From positions 2,604,001 to 2,668,000 of the forward strand of contig NZ_JBHRSH010000001.1 in the NCBI RefSeq assembly GCF_042643165.1: a stretch of DNA of 64,000 nt. The letters run 5' to 3'. Shown in pieces: positions 17,873 through 26,284 of this stretch. The notes under the pieces were generated by a model. It ran no database searches, was not told where the DNA came from, and saw nothing but the letters and a program-made list of their open reading frames with translations. Position numbers and translations under genes: made by a program. Source of the DNA: Hyphococcus aureus. Its GTDB lineage: Bacteria; Pseudomonadota; Alphaproteobacteria; Caulobacterales; Parvularculaceae. Positions within the stretch are counted from its first letter, which is position 1. The number at the start of each line of letters is the position of its first letter.

Positions 17873-18370
17873 ATGAAGAAGGCCGTTACGCTAATTACTC
17901 TTATTGCCGCTGTGCTTGCCGGCTGTTCGTCCGGGGAGGGCGAGGACGTCGCCGCGCGCAACAAGGAAACCGCGCGCCACTTTTACGAAGATCTCTGGTT
18001 CAGTGAGAACACAGACAAATATGCCGATTACGTGGCCGAGACCTATGTTGTTCATGATGTAGGCCCGCGCAAGGGCGTCGAAGAAGAGGCGGTGGAGCAG
18101 AAGAACATCGCCGACCTGTTTCACAGCTTCGGCGAGATGACGGGCAAGATCGACTACCAGATTGCGGAAGGCGACAAAGTAGCCACCCGTTGGTGGATTT
18201 ATCTCGAACCTAATGAACAGGCGCAAGCCATGGGCATTACGCCTGTCGATGGCGTCGCCATAATCAATGTCTTCCGCTTCAATGAAGACGGCAAGATCGT
18301 TGAGGTGTGGAACCATCGTCACGATGTGGAGTTGCCGCAACCGCCCGGCGACCGGCCAGATGGGCTTTAG
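17873..18370 (+). CDS. SnoaL/NTF2-like lipoprotein
   Basis: 165 residues. A lipoprotein signal (MKKAVTLITLIAAVLAGCSS, lipobox LAGC, Cys18) is followed by a SnoaL-like polyketide-cyclase fold, recognisable from RHFYEDLWFSENTDKYADYV, the VVHDVGPRKGVE block and INVFRFNEDGKIVEVWNHRHDVE. The ATG has a GGGGAGAG ribosome binding site. It should be a periplasm-facing lipoprotein; the fold is shared by enzymes and by non-catalytic ligand binders, so the activity is open. It forms a single-gene unit closed by the terminator at 18526. Confidence 0.8.
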   Translation: MKKAVTLITLIAAVLAGCSSGEGEDVAARNKETARHFYEDLWFSENTDKYADYVAETYVVHDVGPRKGVEEEAVEQKNIADLFHSFGEMTGKIDYQIAEGDKVATRWWIYLEPNEQAQAMGITPVDGVAIINVFRFNEDGKIVEVWNHRHDVELPQPPGDRPDGL

Positions 18371-18525
18371 CGGCGGGTCGGGAAAGGAGAGCATGCGGAA
18401 TTTGTGTCTGTAAGGAATTGCCGCATTCCTGCTGGCGAATTTGATGGCGTAGGTTGAGGATGCGTCCGTGCAAGATGCTGCAGAACTGCCTCCGCTGACT
18501 AAAAGTTTACCAGATAACGAAGATA

Positions 18526-18556
18526 AAAACCCCGGCGTCACCGGGGTTTTTCTTGT
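18526..18556 (+). terminator. Intrinsic terminator after the SnoaL-like lipoprotein gene
   Basis: Perfect ten-base arms AAAACCCCGG and CCGGGGTTTT around loop CGTCA, followed by TCTTG. It lies 155 bases after the stop of the lipoprotein gene. I see nothing else in the 18371-18525 stretch, which may be a 3' untranslated region. The T and A runs on both sides allow it to work in either direction. Confidence 0.8.
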
Positions 18557-18663
18557 TTGGCTTTGAAGGTTGCCTATCTCGCTCTGCGGGCGAATGGTTT
18601 CTCGCAGGCTTTTCCATGCGTGATGAGTCTGTCCGGAAACGTGAAAAATCTCTGAGGGGCGAT

Positions 18664-19926
18664 ATGAAGATTGTGAAATTTGGTTTGTTTGTGGCCGGCG
18701 CGGTCGTGGCGATCGGCGCCTGGTGTGCGGTGTCTGTCTTCGGCGGGCTGTATGGCTGGTGGATGAAGCCGATCGTTAAAAAAGGCGATCACCAGGCGTT
18801 TTTCGCCGAAGCGACCCAGATCATCGACGATAAGAATGCAGGAAATGCGGCGTTTATTCTCATCCATGATGGCGACGTCGTTGGTGAATATTACGCACCC
18901 GCCGGGCGCGAGGTGAATGCGCAGACCGTGTTTCCAACATCGTCGTTCAGCAAGTGGGTCACCGCCTTTGGCGTCATGAAGCTCGTCGATAGAGGCGAAA
19001 TATCGCTCGATGAGCCGGTCTCTTCCTATCTGACGCGTTGGAATTTGCCGGATGGCGCGTATGATGAAAGCGCGGTGACGGTCCGGCGCTTGTTGAGCCA
19101 CATGGCCGGTTTGACTGACGGGCTGGGGTTTGGTGACTATGAGCCCGGCGAAACTATCCCGTCGCTTGAGGAAACGCTTGCAAATCCGCGTGCCTCATCA
19201 GGTCGCGAGGTCACGATTGAAGTGGGCGCCGAGCCGGGTGAAGAGTTCGCCTATTCCGGCGGCGGCTATCTGATCTTGCAGCTTCTGATCGAAGAGGTTT
19301 CCGGTCAGGATTATGAAGGCTTTATCCAGGAGAAGGTGCTGGCGCCGCTCGGGATGACGCAATCCTCATTCCGGTTTATCGGCGATATTGAAGGCGCAAC
19401 GCAGTCGTTTGACGCTACTGGCGCGCCCGCGCCGCAGTTCCAATACGCCGCCGCCGGCGCGACCGGCTTTTCAAGCTCGGCCGCCGACCTCCTGAAATTG
19501 GTTGCTGCGCTCACCGATGGCGGGGAGGGGTTCATTCTGCAGCCGGCGACTCTCGCCTCGATGCGTCAGCCGGAGGCCACTGTTTTCGGAAGCCCGATCT
19601 GGGGGCTTGGAACCATCCTGTTCGCGCCGACAAAGTCCGGCGATTTCATCTATGGGCATGACGGCGCCAATGAACCGGCGATCAACGTTTCGGTGCGGAT
19701 CAATCCTGACAATGATGACGCCTATATCATGCTGGTGAACGGTCACCCGTCTCTGGCGTCTGATATCGGGGGGGAGTGGGTTTTGTGGCAAACCGGCGTG
19801 CCCGATATTCTCTCAACAGAGAGGGCGATAAAAAGCGCGCTCCTGCCGGCAGTGGTCGGATCGCTGGTTATCTTGATCCTCGCGTTTTTCCTCGCAAGGC
19901 GGGTGTTTTCATCCAGGAAGAACTGA
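18664..19926 (+). CDS. Membrane-anchored serine hydrolase (beta-lactamase class C family)
   Basis: 420 residues from the ATG at 18664, chosen because GAGGGG precedes it and it starts directly with a membrane segment (MKIVKFGLFVAGAVVAIGAW). The class C/PBP-like motifs are SFSK (FPTSSFSKWVTA), YSG (AYSGGGYL, in place of YSN) and the HDG triad region (YGHDGANEP). A second hydrophobic segment lies at the C-terminus (VVGSLVILILAFFLARRV). It probably acts as an esterase, carboxypeptidase or D-amino acid hydrolase in the periplasm; true beta-lactamase activity is unlikely without YSN and KTG. Confidence 0.88.
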   Translation: MKIVKFGLFVAGAVVAIGAWCAVSVFGGLYGWWMKPIVKKGDHQAFFAEATQIIDDKNAGNAAFILIHDGDVVGEYYAPAGREVNAQTVFPTSSFSKWVTAFGVMKLVDRGEISLDEPVSSYLTRWNLPDGAYDESAVTVRRLLSHMAGLTDGLGFGDYEPGETIPSLEETLANPRASSGREVTIEVGAEPGEEFAYSGGGYLILQLLIEEVSGQDYEGFIQEKVLAPLGMTQSSFRFIGDIEGATQSFDATGAPAPQFQYAAAGATGFSSSAADLLKLVAALTDGGEGFILQPATLASMRQPEATVFGSPIWGLGTILFAPTKSGDFIYGHDGANEPAINVSVRINPDNDDAYIMLVNGHPSLASDIGGEWVLWQTGVPDILSTERAIKSALLPAVVGSLVILILAFFLARRVFSSRKN

Positions 19927-19985
19927 CGCCTATGGCGGATGTCAGGATAGCGCTTCAAATAAGAGGCTTCAAAAGGAGTGCCCCC

Positions 19986-20276
19986 ATGACCGCGCCGAAT
20001 GTCGGATCGAAAGCCCACCCGTCGCAATTTGATTGCTATGACGACCTCGCCGAAGACGAGCCCTATTTCGTCATCCGCGCGGGCGATTCTTTGCCCGGCG
20101 CGCTTATTGTTCTCCACTCTTGGTTCGCTGCGGCGCCATGCCGAGCTCACGTCATCTCAGACCCGCCGGGCATTGCTCGGGATAAGCGCAAGCAGTTGCT
20201 TCATCGAAAATTGACGCCCCTGGCCCACGCCGCGCCCTTTCAAGCACATTCCCATTTGCACCGGCGGGCGGTATAG
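19986..20276 (+). pseudogene. Degraded copy of the small protein encoded at 21237
   Basis: The first 46 codons match the gene at 21237 closely: MTAP..VGSK, then PSQFDCYDDLAEDEPYFVIR against PSQFDCYNDLAENEPYFVIR, then a shared ALI.LH. After the residues ALIVLHSW the two part completely; the conserved C-terminal half (KYRETFAISQAMESW) is missing and the rest of this frame is a low-quality Ala/His-rich run to the stop. It has a good ribosome binding site (AAAGGAG), so a truncated peptide could still be made. It reads as a tandem duplicate that lost its 3' half. Confidence 0.6.
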
Positions 20277-20307
20277 GCGCTGAAGCAAAAAGTCGGAGGA
20301 GACGCGC

Positions 20308-21177
20308 ATGATGGACAAGACCTTGCGATGGGTGGCGACATGCCTCCTCATCCTCATCACCCTAGTTTTCGTCCATCTCGGCCTCGCAGTAATCTCCGGG
20401 CAGACCAATACGCTGTTTGAGACCTTTCTCGACACGACCTGGCCGCGCGTCGCGGTCGATGAAGCGGTCGCGTCCGGCGCCGAGGCGCGCGAAGAACTCG
20501 CCTTCACCATTCTCAATTACGGGATCACCGCGCTCGGCACCGCCTGGGTCGCGTGCTTCGCCTATCTCATCGTCATGCGCAACCAGCAGCGTCAGGCCGA
20601 GCAGCAGCTTTCCATGGAACGCCTTCGCCTGACAGCGGAGCTCGACGAGAGCATTCTCGAAATTCTTGACAGCGACAGCGTCTACGAGATCGACAGCGCC
20701 GGCAAGGTCGCGCGGACGAAACTCCTTTCGGCCTGCGACCGAAATACGGTCTGGCGCGGCGGTGCGGACCGGGAGTGGAATTATCGCGACGGCGAGCGGA
20801 CAACCCCGTTTGTCGAAACGTCTAAGTCGGTCAGCGCCTCCGCCGAAGTCGGCCTTACCGCGCTGCACCGCTATCTCGGGTGGATCCGGCGCATTGTCCG
20901 GGCGGTCGAAACTCATGTCCTCCTCGAAAAGGACGTCCTTTTGTTCTGGCGCTGGGTGGTGATCGGCTGTTACCGGAACCGCTATCCGTTTTTGTGCAGC
21001 ATCTTTTTCAAAGACGATCTCAAGGACTTCGTGCGGCTCGTCGACCAGATCGTTCTCACCGGCGAAAAGACCGGCAGCGGCAAGGATTTCGTGAAATATC
21101 TGCGCTCGGTCGGCGATCCGTCGCTGATTTCCGAATTGTCAAAGGAGGCCCGCGCGATTGTCGAACGGGGTGAGTAG
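20308..21177 (+). CDS. Unknown membrane protein, two N-terminal helices and a cytoplasmic domain
   Basis: 289 residues. Helices lie at about 5-28 (WVATCLLILITLVFVHLGL) and 68-92 (ILNYGITALGTAWVACFAYL). A short charged, coiled-coil-like stretch follows (RQAEQQLSMERLRLTAELDE), then a soluble domain of about 170 residues with CDRNTVWRG, RYLGWIRRIVR and FWRWVVIGCYRNRYPF. I do not recognise a family. Base composition matches the chromosome. It is placed between the degraded and intact copies of a duplicated small gene, 60 bases before the intact one, so it probably shares a transcript with it. Confidence 0.65.
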   Translation: MMDKTLRWVATCLLILITLVFVHLGLAVISGQTNTLFETFLDTTWPRVAVDEAVASGAEAREELAFTILNYGITALGTAWVACFAYLIVMRNQQRQAEQQLSMERLRLTAELDESILEILDSDSVYEIDSAGKVARTKLLSACDRNTVWRGGADREWNYRDGERTTPFVETSKSVSASAEVGLTALHRYLGWIRRIVRAVETHVLLEKDVLLFWRWVVIGCYRNRYPFLCSIFFKDDLKDFVRLVDQIVLTGEKTGSGKDFVKYLRSVGDPSLISELSKEARAIVERGE

Positions 21178-21236
21178 GGCGGCGGCGCGCGAATCGCCCA
21201 ATACATCTCATTCGGCTAGCAGAGGACCTTACGCCC

Positions 21237-21545
21237 ATGACCGCGCCCGATAAAAATTATGTCGGATCGAAATCGAATCCGTCACAGTTTGACTGCTATA
21301 ATGACCTCGCGGAGAACGAGCCGTATTTTGTCATTCGCGCGGACGATCCGTTGTCCGACGCCCTGATTGAACTGCACGCCTATATCGGCGCGGGCCAGTC
21401 CGGCGCGGCGCACAACAAACTCGCCGAGATCATGGAACTGACCCGCGACCGGCCGCCGCGTCCCTCGGATTCGCCCAAATACCGCGAGACTTTCGCCATA
21501 TCCCAGGCGATGGAAAGCTGGCGCCGCGCGAAGCCCAAAAAATAA
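21237..21545 (+). CDS. Conserved small soluble protein (intact paralog)
   Basis: 102 residues, no signal or membrane segment. It contains a core often seen in small uncharacterised proteobacterial proteins: PSQFDCY..LAE.EPYFVIRADDP near residues 14-40 and KYRETFAISQAMESWRRAK at the C-terminus. The function is unknown; similar proteins occur in bacteria and phages. The weak AGAGGA upstream of ATG acts as ribosome binding site. A degraded copy lies 1.25 kb upstream, on the other side of the membrane protein gene. Confidence 0.75.
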   Translation: MTAPDKNYVGSKSNPSQFDCYNDLAENEPYFVIRADDPLSDALIELHAYIGAGQSGAAHNKLAEIMELTRDRPPRPSDSPKYRETFAISQAMESWRRAKPKK

Positions 21546-21663
21546 GCTGCGCCTTCCTCTGCAACCTTCCTGTGCTAGACTTGTTCTGACAGGCGGGGAG
21601 GCGCGCGTGCGGGGGTACCCCGCTGGACGTTCTAGCGCGCCGCAATCAAACCGGGAGGGTGCT

Positions 21664-23115
21664 ATGGGAAATTTCAACGCAGCGTTTCGTAAGATATTGG
21701 TCTGCGCGGCTGCGGTGGCGCTGGTCGCTTGCGCATCCACGGGCGGACCGCTGGGGCTTTCCGATCAGCAAGGCCTTGCGCTGGGCGATCAGGAGCATCC
21801 GAAGATTGTCGCGGCTTTCGGCGGCGAGCTGAACGATCCACAACTGACCGCTTATGTACAGCGCATTCACAATCGTCTCCTTGCTACCTCGGAGGCGCCG
21901 TCCCCTGAATTGAGCGCAATTGAACTCACGGTGCTCGACAGTCCGGTGGTCAACGCCATGGCGTTGCCCGGTCATGTTTATGTGACGCGCGGCCTTCTGG
22001 CGCTGGCGAACAGCGAGGCGGAAGTCGCCGGCGTTATCGGTCATGAAATCGGCCATATTTACGAACGCCACACGGCGCAGCGCGTCAGCCGCGGCAATCT
22101 CGCGGGGCTCGGCGCGGCCGCGGTCGCCATCCTCACCGGTGATCAGGATACGGCGCAACTCGCCGGTCAGGCGGCGCAACTTTACCTCATGAAGTTCTCG
22201 CGCAGTCAGGAATATGAAGCTGACCTGGTTGGTGTACGGATCATGGACAGGGCCAAATACGACCCTATCGGCCAGTCTGAGTTTCTGGACACGCTTGGCA
22301 AATGGTCGAGCCTTGAAAGCCGGATCGCCGGCGTGGAGCGTCCACCGGAATTCCTGAATACGCACCCCAACACGCCGGAGCGTGTGCGCCGCGCGGCGCA
22401 GGAAGCGCAAGTGCTCGGCGCCGGGTCGGGAGAGGGGCGCAATCGTGACGCCTATCTCGCCAATATTGACGGGCTTCTTTACGGTGATGATCCGGTAAAG
22501 CAGGGCTTTATTCGCGGGCGCGACTTCGTTCATCCGGGTATCGGCATTGCGTTTACGGTCCCGTCGGGCTTCGAGCTTCAGAATTCGTCAACGGCTGTGC
22601 TGGCGCGCTCGGCTCAGACCGGCGCGCAAATGCAATTCACCGGGGCCAATTCGGCGGAGAGCCCGCAGGCGATCATCGACGGGCCCTTGTCCCAAAGTCT
22701 CGGCGTTGATCTCGGCCAGTCCCGGGCCATCAATATCAGCGGCCGTCCCGGCGCAGTGGGCGAGGCGCGCGCGAACACCCAGAGCGGAGCCGTCGACGTC
22801 ACCGCCTATGTGGTGAAATGGAAAGGCGACACGAACTATATTTTCCTGTGGGTGGCGCCCGCCAGCGTCTCCCAGCAACTGCGGTCGCCAATTCTTGCCA
22901 GCGTCAGGTCCTTGCGGGCGGTCTCGCTACAAGCGGCGAATCCGCCGCCGGCCCAGCGCATCGATGTGGTCACGGTTCAGCGGAGCGATTCCGCCGCGAG
23001 CCTTTCCAGCTACATGGCCTTTGACGCATATAAGGAAGAGCGTTTCAGGGTGATGAATGCGATCGAACCCACTGAATCCGTAAGAGCGGGTGAGCGGGTC
23101 AAGCTGGTGCGTTGA
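21664..23115 (+). CDS. M48-family metalloprotease lipoprotein
   Basis: 483 residues from the ATG at 21664, which follows GGGAGG and yields a lipoprotein signal (lipobox LVAC in AAAVALVACASTGG). The M48 catalytic motif is HEIGH in GVIGHEIGHIYERHTAQ, with the third ligand Glu in SRSQEYEADLVGVRIM. The C-terminal half (about 300-480) has a beta-rich region (GIAFTVPSGFELQNSS) and a LysM-like end (EERFRVMNAIEPTESVRAGERVKLV). Related proteins (BepA/LoiP type) handle outer membrane protein quality control in the periplasm. No adjacent bam gene is present, so the client is unknown. Confidence 0.9.
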   Translation: MGNFNAAFRKILVCAAAVALVACASTGGPLGLSDQQGLALGDQEHPKIVAAFGGELNDPQLTAYVQRIHNRLLATSEAPSPELSAIELTVLDSPVVNAMALPGHVYVTRGLLALANSEAEVAGVIGHEIGHIYERHTAQRVSRGNLAGLGAAAVAILTGDQDTAQLAGQAAQLYLMKFSRSQEYEADLVGVRIMDRAKYDPIGQSEFLDTLGKWSSLESRIAGVERPPEFLNTHPNTPERVRRAAQEAQVLGAGSGEGRNRDAYLANIDGLLYGDDPVKQGFIRGRDFVHPGIGIAFTVPSGFELQNSSTAVLARSAQTGAQMQFTGANSAESPQAIIDGPLSQSLGVDLGQSRAINISGRPGAVGEARANTQSGAVDVTAYVVKWKGDTNYIFLWVAPASVSQQLRSPILASVRSLRAVSLQAANPPPAQRIDVVTVQRSDSAASLSSYMAFDAYKEERFRVMNAIEPTESVRAGERVKLVR

Positions 23116-23253
23116 CGGGAGGCTCGTGAATTGAAAAAGCGGCGCCTTGCGGCCGGGTTCGCTGCGGCTGCCCCTTGCGCGGCAAGGCGCAAACGCTAAG
23201 GTCTGCCGCGACTTGAGAAGCGCCCCGGAGGCGGGGCCGCAAAGGAGGAAATC

Positions 23254-23550
23254 ATGGCCATTGACGGCAAGTGGAACATCACGATCAAAACCCCTATGGG
23301 CGAACAGACCGCGACCCTGACGCTGAAGGAAGAAGGCGGCGCGCTCACCGGTGAAATGTCCGGCGCAGCCGGCACATCGCCGATTGAAAACGGCAAGGTT
23401 GAAGGCGACACGCTGAAATGGGATGCGAAAGTAACAAATCCCATGCCGATCACGCTCTCCTTCACGGGTAAAACCGAAGGCGACAACATTTCCGGCAATG
23501 TGCAACTCGGCGCTTTCGGAACGTCGACCTTCTCCGGCGCGGCTGTCTAA
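23254..23550 (+). CDS. Small conserved beta-rich protein
   Basis: 98 residues, no signal. The sequence alternates Gly-containing strands (GKWNITIKTPMGEQTATLTL, GALTGEMSGAAGTSPIENGK, TLSFTGKTEGDNISGNVQLG), typical of a small lipocalin-like beta barrel found in many proteobacteria and actinobacteria next to oxidoreductase genes. A strong AAAGGAGG precedes the ATG. It is tightly linked to the DUF885-like lipoprotein gene (11-base gap). Function unknown. Confidence 0.78.
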   Translation: MAIDGKWNITIKTPMGEQTATLTLKEEGGALTGEMSGAAGTSPIENGKVEGDTLKWDAKVTNPMPITLSFTGKTEGDNISGNVQLGAFGTSTFSGAAV

Positions 23551-23561
23551 GCGGCGCCCCA

Positions 23562-24977
23562 GTGACCAGGCTCGCCGCTACTCTCGCCGCCATTTTTGGC
23601 GCAGGAGCCATGCTTGCGGCCTGTAACGGCGAATCAAATGAGGCGGGCGCCGACAAGGCGGCCCGCCTTTCCAATGCTTCAGTTGAAACAGCAGACGGCG
23701 CGCCGCGAGATGCTTATGTCGCGGCGCAGGAAACTTCGGCGAGCCTCAATTCCCTCGGGGAAGCTTTCGTCAAGCTGGCGCTGGGCGTCGGCGAACATGA
23801 TCCTGACTTTGTGGACGCCTATCACGGTCCCGTCGATTGGGCCGAGGAGGCGAAGCGACAGCAGCGCCCGCTCGACCAGCTCGAAGCAGACGCCCAAGGG
23901 CTATTGATCTCCATTTCCCGCGCCAATGCCGGTGGGGCCAGCGTTCGCGGCGCGATGCTTGAAAAACAGTTCCGCGCAGCGCTCACCCGCATTCAAATGG
24001 CGCAGGGCAAGACATTTTCCTTCGATGAGGAAACCCGGCTTCTCTATGACGCCGTGGCGCCGCAATACGACCTCGCGGAATTCGACGCCGCTCTTACTGA
24101 AATCGATGCGCTGTTGCCGGGTGAAGGTACGCTATCGGACCGCGTAGAGGCGTTTCGGAATTCCCTCGCAGTTCCTGAAGACAAGCTGCAGGCGGTCTTC
24201 GACGCCGCTATCGCCGAATGCCGCAAGCGCACGCTCGCCCATTATGGGCTGCCGGAAACTGAAAGCTTCCGTCTGGAGTTTGTCACTGACAAACCCTGGA
24301 GCGGCTATAACTGGTATCAAGGCGATTACGAAAGTCTCATTCAGGTCAATACGGATTTCCCGATCATCATCGACCGCGCTGTCGACCTCGGTTGTCACGA
24401 AGGCTATCCGGGCCACCATGTATGGAACGTTTTTATCGAGCGCGACCTTCTGGATGGCGCAGGGTGGATCGAATACTCCGTCTATCCGCTGTTCTCGCCC
24501 ATGTCGGTGACCGCGGAAGGCTCAGCCAATTACGGCATTGAGCTCGCCTTTCCGGACAAGGAAAAGATCGCTTTTGAACGCAATGTTCTTTTTCCGCTCG
24601 CCGGGCTCGATCCTGAAAAAGCGGCGACGCTTGAACAGCTCAATGATCTGCGCCGCAAACTTTCCCACGCGCGCAATCACATCGCGCGGGAATATCTCGA
24701 CGGGCGCCTCAGCCGTGACGAGGCGGTGGAGCTATCGATGAAATACCGGCTAGAATCCCGTGAGCGGGCTGAACAGTCGATCCGTTTCATCGAAACCTAT
24801 CGCGGCTATGTGCTGAACTACAATCTTGGTCGCGACCTCGTCGAAGGCTTTGTGGAGCATCAGGCTGCGCTGAATGGCGGCGACCGCTGGGCGGCGTTTG
24901 AAACGCTGCTGACGACGCCGCTGTCGGCGTCCGACATTGCGCAAGCCTCATCAACATCCGGCGGCGCAGGCGAATGA
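23562..24977 (+). CDS. DUF885-like lipoprotein with HEGYPGH metal motif
   Basis: 471 residues from a GTG start. It has a lipoprotein signal (lipobox LAAC in GAGAMLAACN, Cys about 21). The key motif is GCHEGYPGHHVWN near residue 288, the HExxGH-type zinc signature of DUF885 proteins, with a later conserved Glu/His-rich helix (LSHARNHIAREYLDG). The family is thought to be periplasmic or surface metallo-peptidase-like; activity is not established. Its TGA overlaps the ATG of the PepSY gene by four bases, so the two are translationally coupled. Confidence 0.82.
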   Translation: MTRLAATLAAIFGAGAMLAACNGESNEAGADKAARLSNASVETADGAPRDAYVAAQETSASLNSLGEAFVKLALGVGEHDPDFVDAYHGPVDWAEEAKRQQRPLDQLEADAQGLLISISRANAGGASVRGAMLEKQFRAALTRIQMAQGKTFSFDEETRLLYDAVAPQYDLAEFDAALTEIDALLPGEGTLSDRVEAFRNSLAVPEDKLQAVFDAAIAECRKRTLAHYGLPETESFRLEFVTDKPWSGYNWYQGDYESLIQVNTDFPIIIDRAVDLGCHEGYPGHHVWNVFIERDLLDGAGWIEYSVYPLFSPMSVTAEGSANYGIELAFPDKEKIAFERNVLFPLAGLDPEKAATLEQLNDLRRKLSHARNHIAREYLDGRLSRDEAVELSMKYRLESRERAEQSIRFIETYRGYVLNYNLGRDLVEGFVEHQAALNGGDRWAAFETLLTTPLSASDIAQASSTSGGAGE

Positions 24978-25759
24978 AAGCCAAAACCTGGGTTCAGCGC
25001 ATCCATCTCTGGGCGGGGCTGATCCTCGGCATCCAGGTTCTTCTGTGGATGGCGTCCGGGGTAATCATGAGCTGGTTCCCCATCGAGATGGTGCGCGGTG
25101 AAAATGTCGCTTTCATCTCGCCGCCGATTGAGCTTGAGGCGCAAGCCTATGCATCGCCGGGCGGAATTATTGCGCAGGCGGCGGGCGCCACCTCAGTGGA
25201 GCTGAAGCGGTTTGGCGGACGGGTCGTTTATCTCGCCTCGAACGCCGACGGCGCCATCGCCATGTTTGACGCATCAAGCGGTGAAAGGCTGACTCCCTTG
25301 AAGGAAAGGGATGTGCGCGGCATCGCCAAACAGGATTTTGTCGGCGACGGTGAGATCGTCAGCGCACGCCTGATTAGTTTTCCGCCACAGGAATATCGCC
25401 GGGAGACGCCGGTCTGGCGCGTTGATTTCGACGACAAATACAACACACGTCTTTATATCTCGCCGTCGAGCGGCGAGGTGCGCGCGCGCCGCAACGATAT
25501 CTGGCGGCTCTACGACTTTTTCTGGATGCTCCACATTATGGATTATGAGGACCGTGAGGATTTCAATAATCCATTGGTGATGACCGCCGCCGCCGCTGGG
25601 TTAGTCTTTGCGCTGTCGGGGATCATCATCGTCATCATGCGGTTGACGCGCGGGCGTTACAAACACGACCTGATGCTGTTGGCGCGCGCAAAACCGCGTA
25701 AGCGAGACGCGCCATCCAAGAAAACTGAAATTTCAGACGGTAGTGAAACCCGGGACTAG
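24974..25759 (+). CDS. PepSY-associated membrane protein
   Basis: 261 residues. An N-terminal helix (WVQRIHLWAGLILGIQVLLWMASGVIMSW, about 6-34) carries the conserved His of PepSY-associated proteins, a periplasmic beta-rich region follows (VYLASNADGAIAMFDASSGE, YNTRLYISPSSGEVRARRND), then WMLHIMDYEDREDFNNP and a second helix (AAAAGLVFALSGIIIVIMRL, about 205-225). It is likely a membrane reductase-like or peptidase-modulating protein. It starts inside the stop of the DUF885-like gene and ends convergently, overlapping the next gene by four bases. Confidence 0.85.
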   Translation: MKAKTWVQRIHLWAGLILGIQVLLWMASGVIMSWFPIEMVRGENVAFISPPIELEAQAYASPGGIIAQAAGATSVELKRFGGRVVYLASNADGAIAMFDASSGERLTPLKERDVRGIAKQDFVGDGEIVSARLISFPPQEYRRETPVWRVDFDDKYNTRLYISPSSGEVRARRNDIWRLYDFFWMLHIMDYEDREDFNNPLVMTAAAAGLVFALSGIIIVIMRLTRGRYKHDLMLLARAKPRKRDAPSKKTEISDGSETRD

Positions 25760-26100
25760 AACGCGAAGTAGATCGGCTCCGGTCCTTGCGGGGCGCTCTT
25801 GTCGCTCTTTTCGTCTTTGTCAGACTCAGCGAGCTTGGTTTTCTTTTCTTCCGGACATTCGCTGCTCTCGGTTTCAACACCGGCCGCGGCGGTTTCTTCT
25901 GCGTCGATGCGGATGAAGCGCTGCATCATGTTTTCAAGCGCAGAACTCGCCTGATCGGTGGAAGCGTCAGATCCGCTATCGGCAAAAAGGGCCGATCCGC
26001 CGCCGAAAGGCAGGGAAGGCGCGGCGTGCGCGTGAGCAAAACCCAGCGCCAAGCCCATTCCGGCGGCGACGGCAAAGCTCTTGAAAATAGATTTGCGCAT
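25756..26100 (-). CDS. Small exported protein with acidic/Lys-rich tail
   Basis: 114 residues. A signal peptide covers about residues 1-26 (FKSFAVAAGMGLALGFAHAHA). The mature part has a short hydrophobic/Met-rich helix (SALENMMQRFIRID) followed by a charged low-complexity segment (EKKTKLAESDKDEKSDKS) and ends in IYFAF, an aromatic C-terminus like those of outer-membrane-targeted proteins. The function is unknown. It faces the PepSY gene tail to tail with a four-base overlap. Confidence 0.6.
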   Translation of the reverse strand: MRKSIFKSFAVAAGMGLALGFAHAHAAPSLPFGGGSALFADSGSDASTDQASSALENMMQRFIRIDAEETAAAGVETESSECPEEKKTKLAESDKDEKSDKSAPQGPEPIYFAF

Positions 26101-26239
26101 AATGTTCCCTCTCTCCGGCGCGACTATGCCTCTGATCGCGCGCTTTCGGCAAGCTTTATCCCGGAGGACCAGAGCCGGAATTGCTTACCATCAAGTAATA
26201 TTTTCGCGAGCTTTCAGTGTTTTTGCGCCGCAATATAAC

Positions 26240-26263
26240 AGCGCCCGGCGATGGCCGGGCGCT
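26240..26263 (-). terminator. Terminator-like hairpin downstream of ald
   Basis: Perfect ten-base arms AGCGCCCGGC and GCCGGGCGCT with loop GATG, 22 bases beyond the ald stop. On the ald strand the sequence after the hairpin is GTTATATTG, so the U-run is poor. It may terminate weakly or protect the 3' end of the ald message. Confidence 0.5.
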
Positions 26264-26284
26264 GGGTTAGAAAAAGCTTATGGG

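Noticed and set aside
18371..18525. A possible small RNA or small gene after the SnoaL-like lipoprotein
   Set aside because: No convincing frame, promoter or structure apart from the terminator; more simply a 3' untranslated region.
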